DNA of 64,000 bases from Myrica gale. Lineage: Eukaryota; Streptophyta; Magnoliopsida; Fagales; Myricaceae. The notes below the pieces were generated by a model. The model was not told the DNA's origin, made no database searches, and saw nothing but the letters and a program-made list of their open reading frames with translations. This document shows, piece by piece, positions 46,901 to 59,111 of this stretch (position 1 is its first letter; every line of letters starts with the position of its first letter). The position numbers were made by a program, and so were the translations under genes. The stretch is taken from the NCBI GenBank assembly GCA_963930655.1, contig OZ005600.1, positions 4,467,501 to 4,531,500 of the forward strand, in the 5' to 3' direction.

Positions 46901-49900
46901 AGTGTGGTAGTGAATGGACATGTGGAGGCCTAGGGCTACTCATTGTCCTCCTGTCATTGAAGGGGATAATTGAAAAGCAATGTCACTGAATTTAAGCACA
47001 TAGATACTGAATAGCAGATCCGTTGATGTCTTTGTTGATATGATCACGGTTGGAAGCATGAGGCACTAACTGTCCTTCCTTGGTCTTTTGTCCAATGCTT
47101 TGTGCTACATATTGCTGTTCGTAGTTGCACTGGCATTTATTGATTAGGCTCTCTCTCTCTCTCTCTCTGGCTCTCCCCAACCCCCACTATTCCTTTTTTT
47201 TTGTAACATATTCTGTTCACTCCCCTTCTTTGTCTTCAGTTTGTTTCGACTCTTCTGACTCGTCTTGTGGCTTCAGTCTGTACTTGTCACAGTTGATCGC
47301 CATGACTGGTATGCCCCTCCACAGATACACACTCGTGATGATACTACTGGTCTGTGGACTGCCAAGCCAGCTTTTCAACCTGACTGCCTGCTGTTACCAT
47401 CTGATATCAATGATGTTGGGGGTCTGGCTGTCCAGACATTTTCAATGAGTGGTGAGGCTAATTGTATGGGACATTTACATCAGAGTAACAACCAGGAGTT
47501 TACTGATTGTGTTGCTTGTATGGAAACAAATTGTGAAGATACTTCTGATGATCCACGACCTCGGGATGATTCTACTGGGACAAAGAAGCGACGAGTGGAA
47601 GAGGATTTGTCTGCTGACGAAAATGCTGCTGATTGTTCCTTGCATGAAATCAAAGAAGTGAAGTTGGAGGATCCTAATACTGTGCAAAATACTATTTTAC
47701 GTGATTTTCAGGGTGCAACGGCAACGGCAGCGGCAGTTAATGCTTCATTTGCTGAACGTGTGATAGAGCCCACTCTTGTAATGTTTGAGGTGATTTTCTC
47801 GGGACTATTATGTGAGGTCTTCAATGAACTGCCTAATTGTTGATTTGCCTACTGGGCTTTTACCCAACTAGTTTGCCGTACCTTCTGCTTTATTCTTATC
47901 ATTTGAAAGATTAAAGATTTTTATGCTTTACCCATCATCGTTGCTCGCAATTCCAGTCAATGAACCCCCCTTCCCGACTGACAATTGAAACAATGTTCCT
48001 TTTTAAGTTTTACGAGTGTGTCAATTAGGCCCTCGTATGATTCATAGTCCAGAATTTTTAGGAAGGGGCTCACGGTTCACTCCAGTGAGAACTGGGTTAT
48101 AATGTTATTGTCATTCGGGAAGTAAGTTAAAGATCATAACCAAATATAAGAAATGGTGATCAATATTATTAAAATTGTTAACTGCCAATGCTTTTCAACC
48201 ACCCTCCCCATCCATCCCAACACACCAAAAAAAACCCTTCAAGTCAGGTTGCCTGTAGCTTTTTGGCTAAATGATTTCTCCATCGCCTTTACTCTTTAGG
48301 AAGCCCCTTCTACATACACCCAAACACATAGCCATAGGTAGGTATGTTTGTCTATGTATTTATATATACAGCGTTGTCAGTTATGTTAGCATGGAAGGTT
48401 TACTGCTTTATCTTCACAAAAGTGTTTCTCTGTGGGGTTTACATTTTATTAGTAATTCACACTTGCAGGTACATGTGCCGCCTTCATGTATGCTTGATGG
48501 GGTCCATTCTCAACATTTTTTTGGGACTGGTGTCATCATATATCATTCTCAAAGCATGGGACTTGTGGCAGTTGACAAGAACACAGTTGCCATATCTTCA
48601 TCTGACGTGATGCTGTCCTTTGCTGCTTTTCCAATTGAAATTCCCGGGGAGGTAAATTCTTCAGTTATCAGTAATTGGTGACGAACTTTATCAACTGTTC
48701 TGCTCAAGTTGTTCACTTTCTTTATAGGTGGTTTTTCTCCATCCTGTTCACAACTACGCTCTTGTTGCATATGACCCCTCTGCGCTAGGAGCTGTTGGTG
48801 CCTCAGTTGTTCGTGCTGCGGAACTACTTCCTGGTCGGTTTGAATTTTTACATTTACTCCTCTTTTTCTATAGATTGAACTTGTTTTGCTAGTCGTCAAT
48901 GAATCTATAGTGTTGCGGTGACACGCCTATTCATCACTACCAATATTTTTGCTGGCATACAACTGGTCTTTTCCAGATGGGCAGATGTATTATTGCTTTG
49001 ATTAGTTTTGAAGGACATTGATGCCTGTTTTACCTGAAATATGCATGTCAAAGAGGGATTTTCATGCTTATACTTTCTGAGACAGAGCCTGCATTACATC
49101 GTGGCGACTCAGTGTATCTTGTGGGGTTAAGTAGAAGCCTACAAGCAACATCCAGAAAATCTATTGTGACCAATCCGTGTGCTGCATTGAACATTGGCTC
49201 AGCTGATTGTCCACGGTACAGAGCAACAAATATGGAAGTCATCGAGCTTGATACTGGTAATTGCAATTAAAGCACGGGATTCGCTGGCAGTTTGCGTGTC
49301 TGTTAATAGATGTCTTTTCCTTCCAGATGTTTTCTTTGATGCATTGCTGATGTCTCATGTGGTCCTGTGTATCAGATTTTGGTAGTACATTTTCGGGGGT
49401 GTTAACGGATGAGCAAGGAAGGGTCCAAGCTATCTGGGGAAGCTTTTCAACTCAGGTTTCCATTGTGATTTTGCTGGTTCTGATATGCTTTCTTATAGCA
49501 CGAGTCTGATGCATATTTCTGATTGCAGTTGAAATTTGGTTCCAATTCATCTGAGGATCATCAATTTGTCAGAGGTATCCCAATATATGCAATCAGCCAA
49601 GTCCTTGACAAAATCGTATCTGGTGCCAGTGGGCCACCTCTTCTCATAAATGGAGTCAAAAGGCCAATGCCGCTTGTTAGAATTTTAGAGGTCGAACTTT
49701 ATCCTACACTTCTATCAAAGGCCCGGAGTTTTGGACTGAGTGACGATTGGGTGCAAGTACGTATTCTTCCTGAGCAACTTCTATATAGCTTCCTTTCCCT
49801 TCTTTTAGGGTTCAATGTGGATGCATTTTTCTCTCGAATTAGACTAAAGATATGGATATATGTTTATGATAAAGAAAGTGGTTTGTTTCTCTATTTACTG

Positions 49901-52179
49901 TAAATCCATATTGACAAAGTTGATCTTATTGGGAAGGAAAATCTGATATTGATCATAATATTGTGGTTCCTTAGGTGTAGATGAAATAGACGATATATAA
50001 ATGTGCAGACTTTCAGTAGTTGCTCAACGCCAGGATGATAAAAAGCTTAAGCCCTCTTGGGATGTTTAATAAATGATGTTGCTTTTTGTTAAGTATAAGA
50101 TAAGTTGCATTTTCTGCTAGAAGTGTGGCATTTTGGAAGTTTCAAACTAGGTTTAACTTGTGAAAGTGTAAATACCATAGTTTTTAATCAAGCTTTTATC
50201 ATGACAAACGGAGACATGAAATTTGGGAAACTACTTAAAGTCACTTTTATCTAAACCCAGACCTATGTAAGACACACGTGAACATGTTATTTGATGTTCC
50301 ATAGAATCTCAGAGACTGTTTTTCACCATCAGTAATCGATAAATTTTGTAGGCTCTTGTCAAGAAAGATCCAATCAGGCGACAGGTTTTACGTGTGAAGG
50401 GTTGTTTGGCTGGATCAAAAGCGGAAAATTTATTGGAACAAGGAGACATGGTCTTGGCAATCAACAAAGAGCCTGTTACTTGTTTCCATGACATAGAAAA
50501 TGCTTGCCAAGCATTAGACAATGATGCAAAGCTTAACATGACGATTTTCCGGCAGGTAAGCACATCATAGTTTGTATATGGTTTTCCTTTCTTTTTACGG
50601 ATTGTTCTAGGTGGATGGGTTGAAGATATTATTGTGCGGGTATATTTGTCTACTTATTGTTGTGAACTGAAGCCTTATTAATAGCAGGAGCTATAGGATG
50701 AATCATTATTCATGCTTTGATCTATGTGGTCTGCCAGGGACATGAAATTGAGACTCTTGTGGGAACAGATGTTAGGGACGGGAATGGCACAACTCGCGTG
50801 ATAAATTGGTGTGGGTGTATTGTTCAGGATCCTCACCCAGCAGTACGTGCTCTGGGATTTCTTCCTGAAGAAGGTCATGGTGTGTATGTGGCGAGGTATG
50901 AAATTTGCTTATTTCAAATGTCCCATGCTTTATTATACAGAGATGAGTTGCTGGAAGGGATATTGGACTTTCTTGCGACAATAACTGTTGTATTAGCACT
51001 CACTAACAAGTAACTTGATCGTCTTCAGACCACAAAAGTTGGATATTTGTTATTACAGTCAAAAGTGAATGTTTAGTGGTTGAGTATGGATGTCGGCCTG
51101 TTAAATTTGTAATAGAACTTGTTAAGTAGCATTCCAAAGTTTGATGAGTACGAATGGAAATTTGTTCAATTTACCAGGTGGTGCCATGGCAGTCCAGTGC
51201 ATAGGTATGGTCTCTATGCACTTCAGTGGATCGTTGAAGTTAATGGAAAACCGACTCCTGATTTAGATGCTTTTGTTAATGTGACAAAGGTATATAAGCC
51301 ATCTCTCCCTCACCCCCTTTTCCTCTAGAATTGCATGTGTCTGCATGTGTGTGAGAACGAACATGCCTGTGTTTGTGTAACTTGAAAATTCCACAAACGC
51401 CCTCTTACCTCTTAATCTGGCACTATTTTGTATCTAATTCTTTTCTTTCCCACTTGATTTGAACATGCAATATTGATAGCCACTTGAAATTTGGCGAACA
51501 TTATTGTGCAAGATGGTTTTCCAATTTCTAGCGAGCTTCACGCCAGTGTTAAATGCTTGGCCATGAAGAATAAACTTCAGAAGCGGATTTCCTTTTGAGG
51601 TTTCAGTTTTTTTATGAAAAAATCATTGCAACAGTATGTTGCAGTGGCATTCAATATAAGTTAGGTGCTCAATACTTTTTTTTTTCTTGATAGTTAGGTG
51701 CTCAATACAGATACAAGATCTAGATAATGGGTACTGGACGTGGCATTTCAAATCACCTACTTAAGCCTCACTTTGACTTGGGCTTCCAAGACCTTTAGGA
51801 TCTTGTTGCCATATGAGCTACGCTAATCATTGTTATACGTATCTTTCCATATACATTATGTTTGTTTTAAGCAGATGTTGGCACTGCATGTGAATAACAA
51901 TAATGATTTCGCTGTTTTTATTTGCAACTTCGCAAGAGCGAGGAAAACTGTATTTGCATAGTTGAACAAAGGCTCTAAAAGATCCTCTTAACATCAATTC
52001 AGGAATTGGAGCATGGGGAGTTTGTTCGTGTGAGATCAGTCCATCTGAATGGGAAGCCTCGGGTACTAACTTTGAAGCAGGATTTGCACTACTGGCCTAC
52101 ATGGGAGTTGAGATTTGATCCTGACACTGCAATATGGCGTCGAAAGACAATCAAGGCATTGGACTGCAATAATGTTTGA
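37911..52179 (+). CDS. DEG7: DEG7-type serine protease (Protease Do-like 7), 24 exons
   Basis: Exons start at 37911, 38869, 39368, 39670, 40078, 41858, 42116, 42670, 42833, 43004, 43610, 44877, 45737, 46574, 47277, 48469, 48728, 49086, 49376, 49529, 50352, 50738, 51178 and 52003. All 23 introns are GT-AG and phase is kept throughout, giving 1111 aa; Arabidopsis DEG7 is about 1100. The first trypsin-like domain holds the triad His93 (ILTNRHVV), Asp124 (VHDFGFF) and Ser208 (GGSSGSPV). PDZ segments follow (for example [20 protein letters not shown]). A linker has KKRR at 571-574. A second, degenerate protease domain (about 640-830) and further PDZ segments follow ([32 protein letters not shown]). 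The doubled HtrA layout is specific to DEG7. In Arabidopsis it helps turn over damaged photosystem II proteins on the stromal side; nuclear sites have also been proposed. No classical transit peptide is visible. Confidence 0.96.
38377..38788. mobile_element. 412-bp insertion in DEG7 intron 1
   Basis: The partial DEG7 copy reads straight from tgtatttattct into cctctccggctg (about 56417-56440). In the functional gene the same words are separated by 412 bases, bounded by TTATTCT on both sides (38370-38376 and 38782-38788). An insertion with a 7- or 8-bp target duplication explains this; hAT-like size, but inverted ends are not clear. It contains a tandem duplication of about 118 bp. Confidence 0.7.
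38542..38776. repeat. Tandem duplication of about 118 bp in the DEG7 intron 1 insert
   Basis: Copies at 38542-38661 and 38662-38776 both start gaatcttataacaaggctaa and end ctgggctaaaagtgag, with several substitutions and small gaps between them. Confidence 0.85.
41180..41323. repeat. Near-perfect hairpin of about 144 nt in DEG7 intron 5
   Basis: Arms of about 66 bp (acttatacatgtcgcctatg ... and its inverse ending cgacacgtataagt) differ at only a few positions around a very short loop near 41250. The arms include gtactggtgagatatagtat and the inverse atactatatctcaccagtac exactly. It may be a small MITE or a precursor of hairpin small RNA. Confidence 0.85.
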
Positions 52180-54514
52180 ATCCTCTGAGCGACACTCCTT
52201 CCATTGGGGGGTGTAGCTCCACAAAAGCATAAACACTGTAAAGCATCCTGACCTGCAATCGATAGATTGGACAGAAATAGTGCTACCCTCTTCGGGTAGG
52301 TTACGGTTATCACATACATTGGGTAGATGTCATTGTTTTGTACCCAAGGCATTTTATCTAGAGGACTGGGGGTCAAAAGGAAAGGCCCTTCCCCTTCATG
52401 TGGGTGTGGGTGTTGGGTCTCACAGCTATATCACAAGTGTATTCTAATTATATCCAAGTGTCAATGTACTGTGCTATAGAGAGTGAAATTGTGAATTGTT
52501 AGATTCGAAGATATAAATGTTTTTTTTGTTGCGTCTATCTATTTTGTTTCGGATAAGTATATTAAATATAAACGAAAATCCACAGCGGCTATGGCCTGTC
52601 AATGCACACGGTATCACAGAGTTCTATACCACAGAAGGGATCCTATAGCAATCCCAATACAGACAGTAACACTAACATCATATCTTTGATGGAATTCATT
52701 AGATAAATGCTAAGAACATACCTAATTTATCCTTGAAACCTTCAAAACGACTTATTTGGGCGGGGCAGTCCTGCTCTATATAATTAGAGTCACCCGATCA
52801 CTGTCAGCTCTAGTATTCTACATGCAACCAAAATGCATTGCGTCCAAGTATTATACGGATCAGTCGCATACAGAGCGTCGATATTAGCTGATTACATTAC
52901 AGATCCCCTTTGTATTGAATTGTGACATTTTAGTCTATAGGGTATCAAATTTGATCTCCAAGATAACTTTTTTCCAAAAAAGTTGGTCCCTTAGTTAAGA
53001 TGAGATCAATAGACTAACGGAAAAGTTAAGTTGGTCAATCTATGACACGTAATACCCAATCAAATAGTGACGTGTCAAATTTTGCACTTAAGAGGATCCA
53101 CGGTGGACACACTTTGCTATGTCAAATTCTTTTTAACACGTTAGCCAAAAAAATTCTCCACGCCCAAATTCAACAAGGGAATACATCCTGCACTTTACAC
53201 AAAAGCACAAGGCTAGCGTTATTCTTCCACTTGTGCTTTCTAATTACTATGTCCGTTGGTATGATATATCTGTTTCCAATGAACTTGTAAGGCTCGGACC
53301 ACTTACTGTAATCTTCTAACCAAACATTTAAGGGTTATCGTTTCAAATGAAGAAATATCATAGACATCTTTTTGAAGAAATTTGATTCTGTTTATTGAAA
53401 CTCAAACACATTATTTTGATTGAGTGAGATTGCTAAGAACATATTCATGGTGTCTTGTCTTCAAGAAAGCCATTAAACTCTGCAACACACGCACGGAAGC
53501 CTTTCAGTCTAAACGCTTCAGAATTTTCACTCTCAGATCATCAATTACTTTCCAAAATTATGGACACGAAGTCCGATGGCAGAAGAGAAGAACTAGAAGT
53601 TGCAAAGATCGAAGACGGTGTAGGCACATCCACCACAACCAAAGCTAATGGCGGCATCGCCTTTTGTTCACCAGCTTCAGTGGTAACCACGTCGCAAAAG
53701 GTTAGCACAAGGATGTCGAAGTTCAGCCGTACTGACTCATTCGATGCAGGTTTCAATGTATTCAGCGACATTCCTGGGTTCTTGAAATATACAGTCATTC
53801 ATTGGGGCCATCCCATCTTTGGGATGTGGTCAGGTAAATGTTGTCGAGTGTTGAATAGAGGAACTGCATGTGCAGAGGGATTAGTTGAAATAAAGCTCTC
53901 TATTAGAAAAAGACGCTTTTTTGGTACATTGAATCAAAACCTTCAGGGCAAAAGAACACTCCCATGTACTGATGGACAAATATTTTATCTCATCCACTAT
54001 GCGTGCATGGAAGATTAGGTAAAGCAAGTTTCTCTTTAGACCAGAAGAAGTTAACATTTGCTGACTAGGATGTACAGCGTGCGTGTCAAAGAGTCTAATT
54101 TTCCAATGTGCTGCAGGTTCCTTTGTGCATAGCAGCTCAACAATCCTGTTGGAACTGTACCTGTTGGATCTAACAGCCAATCCTTGGTTCTGGAAATCGT
54201 CATTTCTTTTCTTTTGATGTTTTCCGTCTCTGCTTTTGGCATAATAGACAAGAGACAGTCCAAAACAACCTCATTAGAACTTGCAAACTTACGTAAATTT
54301 CGTTTGGTACACGGAGAGATATACATTTTTCTTGCTATCTCCTCCTATACTCTCTTCCAATTGGTAAGAGGCAAAACATATGGTTGGGGAAAAAAAAAAT
54401 CCCCCTTTTCGTTTTGTAATTACCATGATATCTGGTAGGGTAATGAAATCCGATTTATCTCCAGTTAGTCTTTTGCATAAGATTCAGTCAGCTAGATAGT
54501 GGAGTTCAGAGTTG
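52180..54514. other. DEG7 3' UTR and intergenic DNA before the DEG7 copy
   Basis: No recognised gene. An open frame at 53455-54018, or from the internal ATG at 53560, includes KVSTRMSKFSRTDSFDAGFN and runs to a good donor (CAG|GTAAAT near 53834). It could be a first exon, but I recognise no family and no next exon. Confidence 0.35.
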
Positions 54515-56457
54515 ACTCCAGAGTAGACTTTCCCCCCTCACTCCCATTCATCAAACACAACCCCATCCCAGAAGCACTAACTTTCCCTCAGTTTCCGTCA
54601 CTTCCCCTGGAAAATTACACTAGAGGCCCTATGAGACTGTAATTTATTGCGTGTGAATGGAGGATCCGTTGGAGAGGCTGGGATTGGAGTCCATGGGACT
54701 GTTGGAGGGGGACAGCACCGTGAAGGATGAGCTTTGGCATGGAGATCGACCCCCCGTTTCGCGAGAACGTGGCCACCGCCGAGCACTGGAGGAGGGCGTT
54801 GGACAAGGTGGTCCCCGCCGTAGTCGTGCTGCACACCACCGCGTGCCGCGCTTTCGACACCAACTCCGCCGGCGCCAGTTACGCCACTGGCTTCGTCGTC
54901 GACAAGCACCGGGGGATCATCCTCACAAATCGGTATGTTGTCGAGACTGGTATTTATATTCAACTACTGTTTGGTTTTTTAGTATCTACACTTCTCTATT
55001 TTAACTACAGACTTTTTAAAAACATTTCAAACTTCTCTATTTTAACTATTCTATTAAAATATTATTTTTCAAAGATTTCTTTATTCTTTCTTTAATATTT
55101 TATATTTTTGAATATTTGTAACGATCATATTTTTTAATATTTGTCTTATTTTAAAAATTCAAATTTTTTAAATTGTCTTTTTCTAACGGTCATATTTTTA
55201 AAATTTTGTTTTATTCCAACTGTCGTATTTTTAAAATTAACGAAAAATGAATTTTTTTTATATTTATTATGATAAAAAATTATTTATTAAGAAAGGAAAA
55301 ATGATTTTATAATTATTTATTAGACTAAAACTTTGAAACGGTTTGTGACATACAAAAAGAAATGGGGGCAAAATATAAATTTATGAGAGAGAGAAATGAA
55401 AGAGAAATTATATTAATATTTTAATATGAAGAAGTGAATAGTAGTACCGTTCATTTGTTAAAGTTTTTGGTTAACTTTTTTTTTAAATAGAGAAGCTGCA
55501 AAACACATATTTTTAGTCATTTGACTATTTTGATTCTCTATTCTAGCTAAAAAGCTAGAATAGAGAAACTAGTACTAATGCTCTTAGAGCATTCCTAGTA
55601 GCTTATTTAAATTTGGTTCTCTATTTTAACCAAAAAGTACACTTCTCTATTTTAACTATCAACTTTTTAAAAACACCCACAGGAGCTTCTCTATTTTAAC
55701 CATCTACTTTTACTATTCTATTTAAATATTATTATTCAAATATTTCTTTATTATTTCTCTAACATTTATATTTTTTAATATTCGTTTTATTGTAACGGTT
55801 ATATTTTTGATTAATTGTCTTATCCTAAAAAGGGTGGATTTTTTAATTTTTGTCTTTTCCTAACGCTCAGCATTTTTTAAGTTTATCTTATCTCAACGAT
55901 TAGATTTTTAAAAAATTTTCTTATCCTAACGGTCATATTTATAAATGACTAGTCGTCTTATTTTAACGATCATATTTTTAAAAATGTATTAAGTTAGTCT
56001 TTATTTAGTTTAAAATGTATTAAGTTAGTCTTTATTTAGTCTAAAATGTATTAAGAAAAGAGAAAGAAAAAGAAAAAATAAGAAAAATATTAATATTTTA
56101 TTATAGAGAAGTGAACAGTGGTTATCTAAATATAGAGAACCACTGTTCACATGTTAAAATTTTTAGCTAAAAACTGTTAAAATAGATAAGCTGTTAAAGA
56201 GTGTTTTTTAGCTTTTTTGTTAAATTGGTTCTCTATTCTAACCAAAATGTTAGAATAGAGAACCTACTAGGAATGCTCTTACAAGATAAAAGAGGGATTC
56301 TTGAAATTGGTTGCTTTTTTATAAGTCGCTGAGAAATGTGGGGTAAAAGGAAAATTTTGAATAATTTAAAACCACATAAAAGTGCAATTCGAATGCGCGG
56401 AGACGGAGGGCGACCTTGTATTTATTCTCCTCTCCGGCTGTTCCTATGGCTCTTTTT
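54515..56457 (+). pseudogene. Partial, inactive DEG7 duplicate (leader, exon 1, part of intron 1)
   Basis: The block copies the DEG7 leader, exon 1 (54657-54952) and the start of intron 1. The exon begins [21 protein letters not shown] one-base insertion near 54732-54738 shifts the frame; the remainder is readable one frame over from [20 protein letters not shown] to [20 protein letters not shown]. There the catalytic His codon is TAT (NRYVV, 54934-54936). Two MITEs (about 54980-56281) split intron 1, after which homology resumes (acaagataaaagaggg) up to about 56457. The next exon is not seen in the window. Either the copy is truncated or the rest lies beyond the MULE-like region to the right. 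Confidence 0.9.
54980..56281. mobile_element. Two related MITEs in tandem inside the DEG7 copy
   Basis: The second (about 55585-56281) has inverted ends: tagagcattcctagtag on the left and ctactaggaatgctctta on the right, next to ggttctctattttaac and its inverse. The first (about 54980-55586) ends with the same ctagaatagagaaact and aatgctctta but lacks a clear left end. Both repeat phrases such as cttctctattttaac. Non-coding and very AT-rich. Confidence 0.7.
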
Positions 56458-56619
56458 TTGGAGATCGGTTATACTGTGAAGCTTTTGGTTGTGAAGCTTT
56501 GTGAAGCACCGGTGGGGATGAGGTCCCTAGCCATCCGAAGGCCACGACTGTGCCAGCAAATAAATGAGGAACCGGGTCACTTTATTGACCCGATTTTGGC
56601 TAAAGGAGTTCGGTTCAAC

Positions 56620-56790
56620 CCAAACCCTTTTCAAAATCCCCAAATCACAGCATTGGTCGATTCCCCCTATTAAAAAAGCTGCTCCCGAGGTGGAAACCGC
56701 AGCCCCTCCCCATTTGTGAAGCACCAGCCATTTCGAAACCCTTTTCAAAATCCCAAACCCTTTTCAACCCAAACCCTTTTCAAAATCCCC
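56620..56790. repeat. Scattered repeats of an aacccttttcaaaatccc word
   Basis: The phrase aacccaaacccttttcaaaa recurs at about 56618 and 56767, with shorter copies between. This lies in the leader-like, C-rich sequence to the right of the DEG7 copy. No coding role. Confidence 0.6.
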
Positions 56791-57310
56791 AAATATACCT
56801 AAGACAAATTGGGTTTTCGAATTCGAAAGATTTCATTCCGTCCTCCCCCAATTCCGTCCCCATTTGGAAACCTCCTCCTCCCTATTTTGAAACCACCATC
56901 GACCCCAACGATTTCGAAGCTCCCGGTCGATTTGGAACCTGCTCCTCCGTTTTGGAGAAGCTCCCGGCCATTTGGAGACCAGATCCCGGCGGAAATATGC
57001 TGTGATTGGGTTCGTGATTTTATTTCAAAGCACTTTTTTTCATGCCTTTTGTTTCGTCTTTAAATTTATCTGTGGTTGGGTTGTTTATAAGGTTTCTCTG
57101 TGGTTGAGTCGTTTGTGTTCTTGCCTTAATGTTTTTAGTAATTCCTGTAACTTGAGATGCAATAATGATGTTTCTCTAAGAGATTTAAAAATTCAATTTC
57201 GCTGTATTGCGCTTTCCTGTACTCTGTTACATGATTTTTGAAATGATGAAGCTGGTGTTGAAAATATTTGCTGGACAATGCTCATGATTCTGTAATCTAC
57301 TCATTTGTAG

Positions 57311-57450
57311 AGTTTGTTGGAAAAGTTGAAGTCAGTGTACTCAAACTTGGAAGGCCTCCCCCCTGGTCGAATGTTCCTACTGCAGGACTTAATATTGTTC
57401 GTATTGAAGCATCGAATTCAAAACTTGTGTTCTGGGACCTTGGAGGTCAG
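57311..57450 (+). pseudogene. ARFRP1-like small GTPase exon fragment, frameshifted
   Basis: The exon follows TTTGTAG and ends GGTCAG|GTATGT. One frame starts LLEKLKSVYSNLEGLPPGR, and after a one-base deletion the next frame reads VPTAGLNIVRIEASNSKLVF then WDLGGQ. This is the exon with the switch regions of plant ARFRP1/ARL-type GTPases (usual PTVGLNIGRIE). The deletion and two substitutions, V to A in PTVG and G to V after LNI, mean it cannot encode a working GTPase. No other ARFRP1 exon was found near it. Capture by the neighbouring MULE-like region is an inference. Confidence 0.85.
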
Positions 57451-59111
57451 GTATGTCGAATTCATACAGAAAAATTAGAAGTCTTTCAGAGTATTTTTAA
57501 CACACCTGAATCTTGTGTAAAATGTCATGTACTGCTGGCTAACAGTTTATAAAAGGTTATTGAGCATCTATTTGCAACTAGGATGGTCATCTCCTTCAGT
57601 GTTTTACAACCTATTGGTGTTTTTGTTGTTACTTTTAGATGACAGCTAACCTGGTTCTAGAACAGACGAATTAGGGGCATTTTTCTGATTTTCTGTGCAC
57701 ACTTGATTGTGTTTGAGCTGTTTTTCTGATTTTACATGCTCTTTTTCCAAATTTTCATGTTTTGTAGAGGTTTGAGGCGGTGAACCTGCTACTGGCTTCA
57801 ATACTACTATACTCATCATTTAAGGTGAAATTTCTCTTGTTACATGATATACTGTTATCCATCTTGAAGGTTTGGGAAGTCAGTTTTCTGTGTATACTGG
57901 ATGTATTTTTAACAGATCAATTTTAATCCATGAGTCAAGAATTGGTACAGAATATACTAAGTATGACGGCTGTTTCTGCTGGAATGATTTTGTAAAGCGG
58001 GAATCTTCCCCCCACCCCACACACACACACACACAAACAGAAAACTACTGAAAAAAGGTTGAAGTAGTGTATATTGCTCTCTATTCTGGATTTCATTCTA
58101 GTTCATCCTGCTTAATCAGTCCCTCGCAAATCTTAGTTTAACACTGGCCAAAATAAAGGAGTGAAAGACGGTAAAATACGTAGACCTGTCGTGTTCCCAT
58201 ACCTGATCAGAAATCACCAATGTTTTTCTCTTCTGATAGTGTCCCTGAGGTAACTTTCTGTTAGCGGGTGCACTGTTGAGCTGCAGTCATCGACCAATTT
58301 ATGTTTCATGTGGGCAGGGTTTGATATATACAATGTAAACAAACTAATCATTGGGCTTGGAAACTTCACGTACCCCTGTAAAACAAGAAGGGGAGAGGAT
58401 AAAGAAAAAAGAGAATGAGACAGAGCCGCATCACAAATTCTGATTTTTAGCTGCATGGATCTTTCATTTTATGACTGTCCTTTCCTGTACATATCCTTGG
58501 CCATTCTCTTTCCTGGTTATGAACTCTTACGTATTCTTATGGATTAGATGCCTTGTGACTTATGATTTTGTCGTCTTTTGGTAGCTATTTGCAAGTGATG
58601 ACCACATTCACTGACTTATCCGACAACTTTGTGGTGAAGACATGCCAAAGGTTTAGCTTCAATTAAGAGTTTTGGGATGATAAGGATGGAAATGGATTCT
58701 CTGTTGTAGTGCAGAACCCGATATTAGAGCATGTTCATTTTTGTGTGGAATGAGTAGTCTATTTACATGTTAACTGTGACATGCAAAGCATGAAATAATT
58801 CATTCAAAAAGTATTTAGCTGCTGCATGAAGTAGGTTATATCTAAAGAAAAAGTAATTGCAGAAAAAGAGTTGCTGAATAGGATTTTATGTGAAAGTCTT
58901 CCTTTACTGTTGCCCTACACTCTACTTCCTGTTGATTTAAAGGGGTCTTCATTTCTGATGACCTCCAATAGTTTGGCAGGAATAAAGTATACTGCTGGAC
59001 TTCTGTTTTGAAGAAGTTATTCTCTTCTCTATCTTTAGATGGTTAATGTGTGGTTTCTGTATCAGATTGCCCCATCCCACCCCATCCCACCCCTTTACCA
59101 CCTTATTGAAA
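57451..59111. other. Intronic or intergenic DNA between fragments
   Basis: No exon recognised. An (AC)n tract lies near 58016-58036, and a ccccatccca repeat near 59070. It may be a long leader intron of the GRF gene that follows. Confidence 0.4.

Noticed and set aside
47148-47170. (CT)n tract in a DEG7 intron near the exon 15 acceptor
   Set aside because: Ordinary microsatellite in a pyrimidine-rich intron end; too far from the acceptor to matter clearly.
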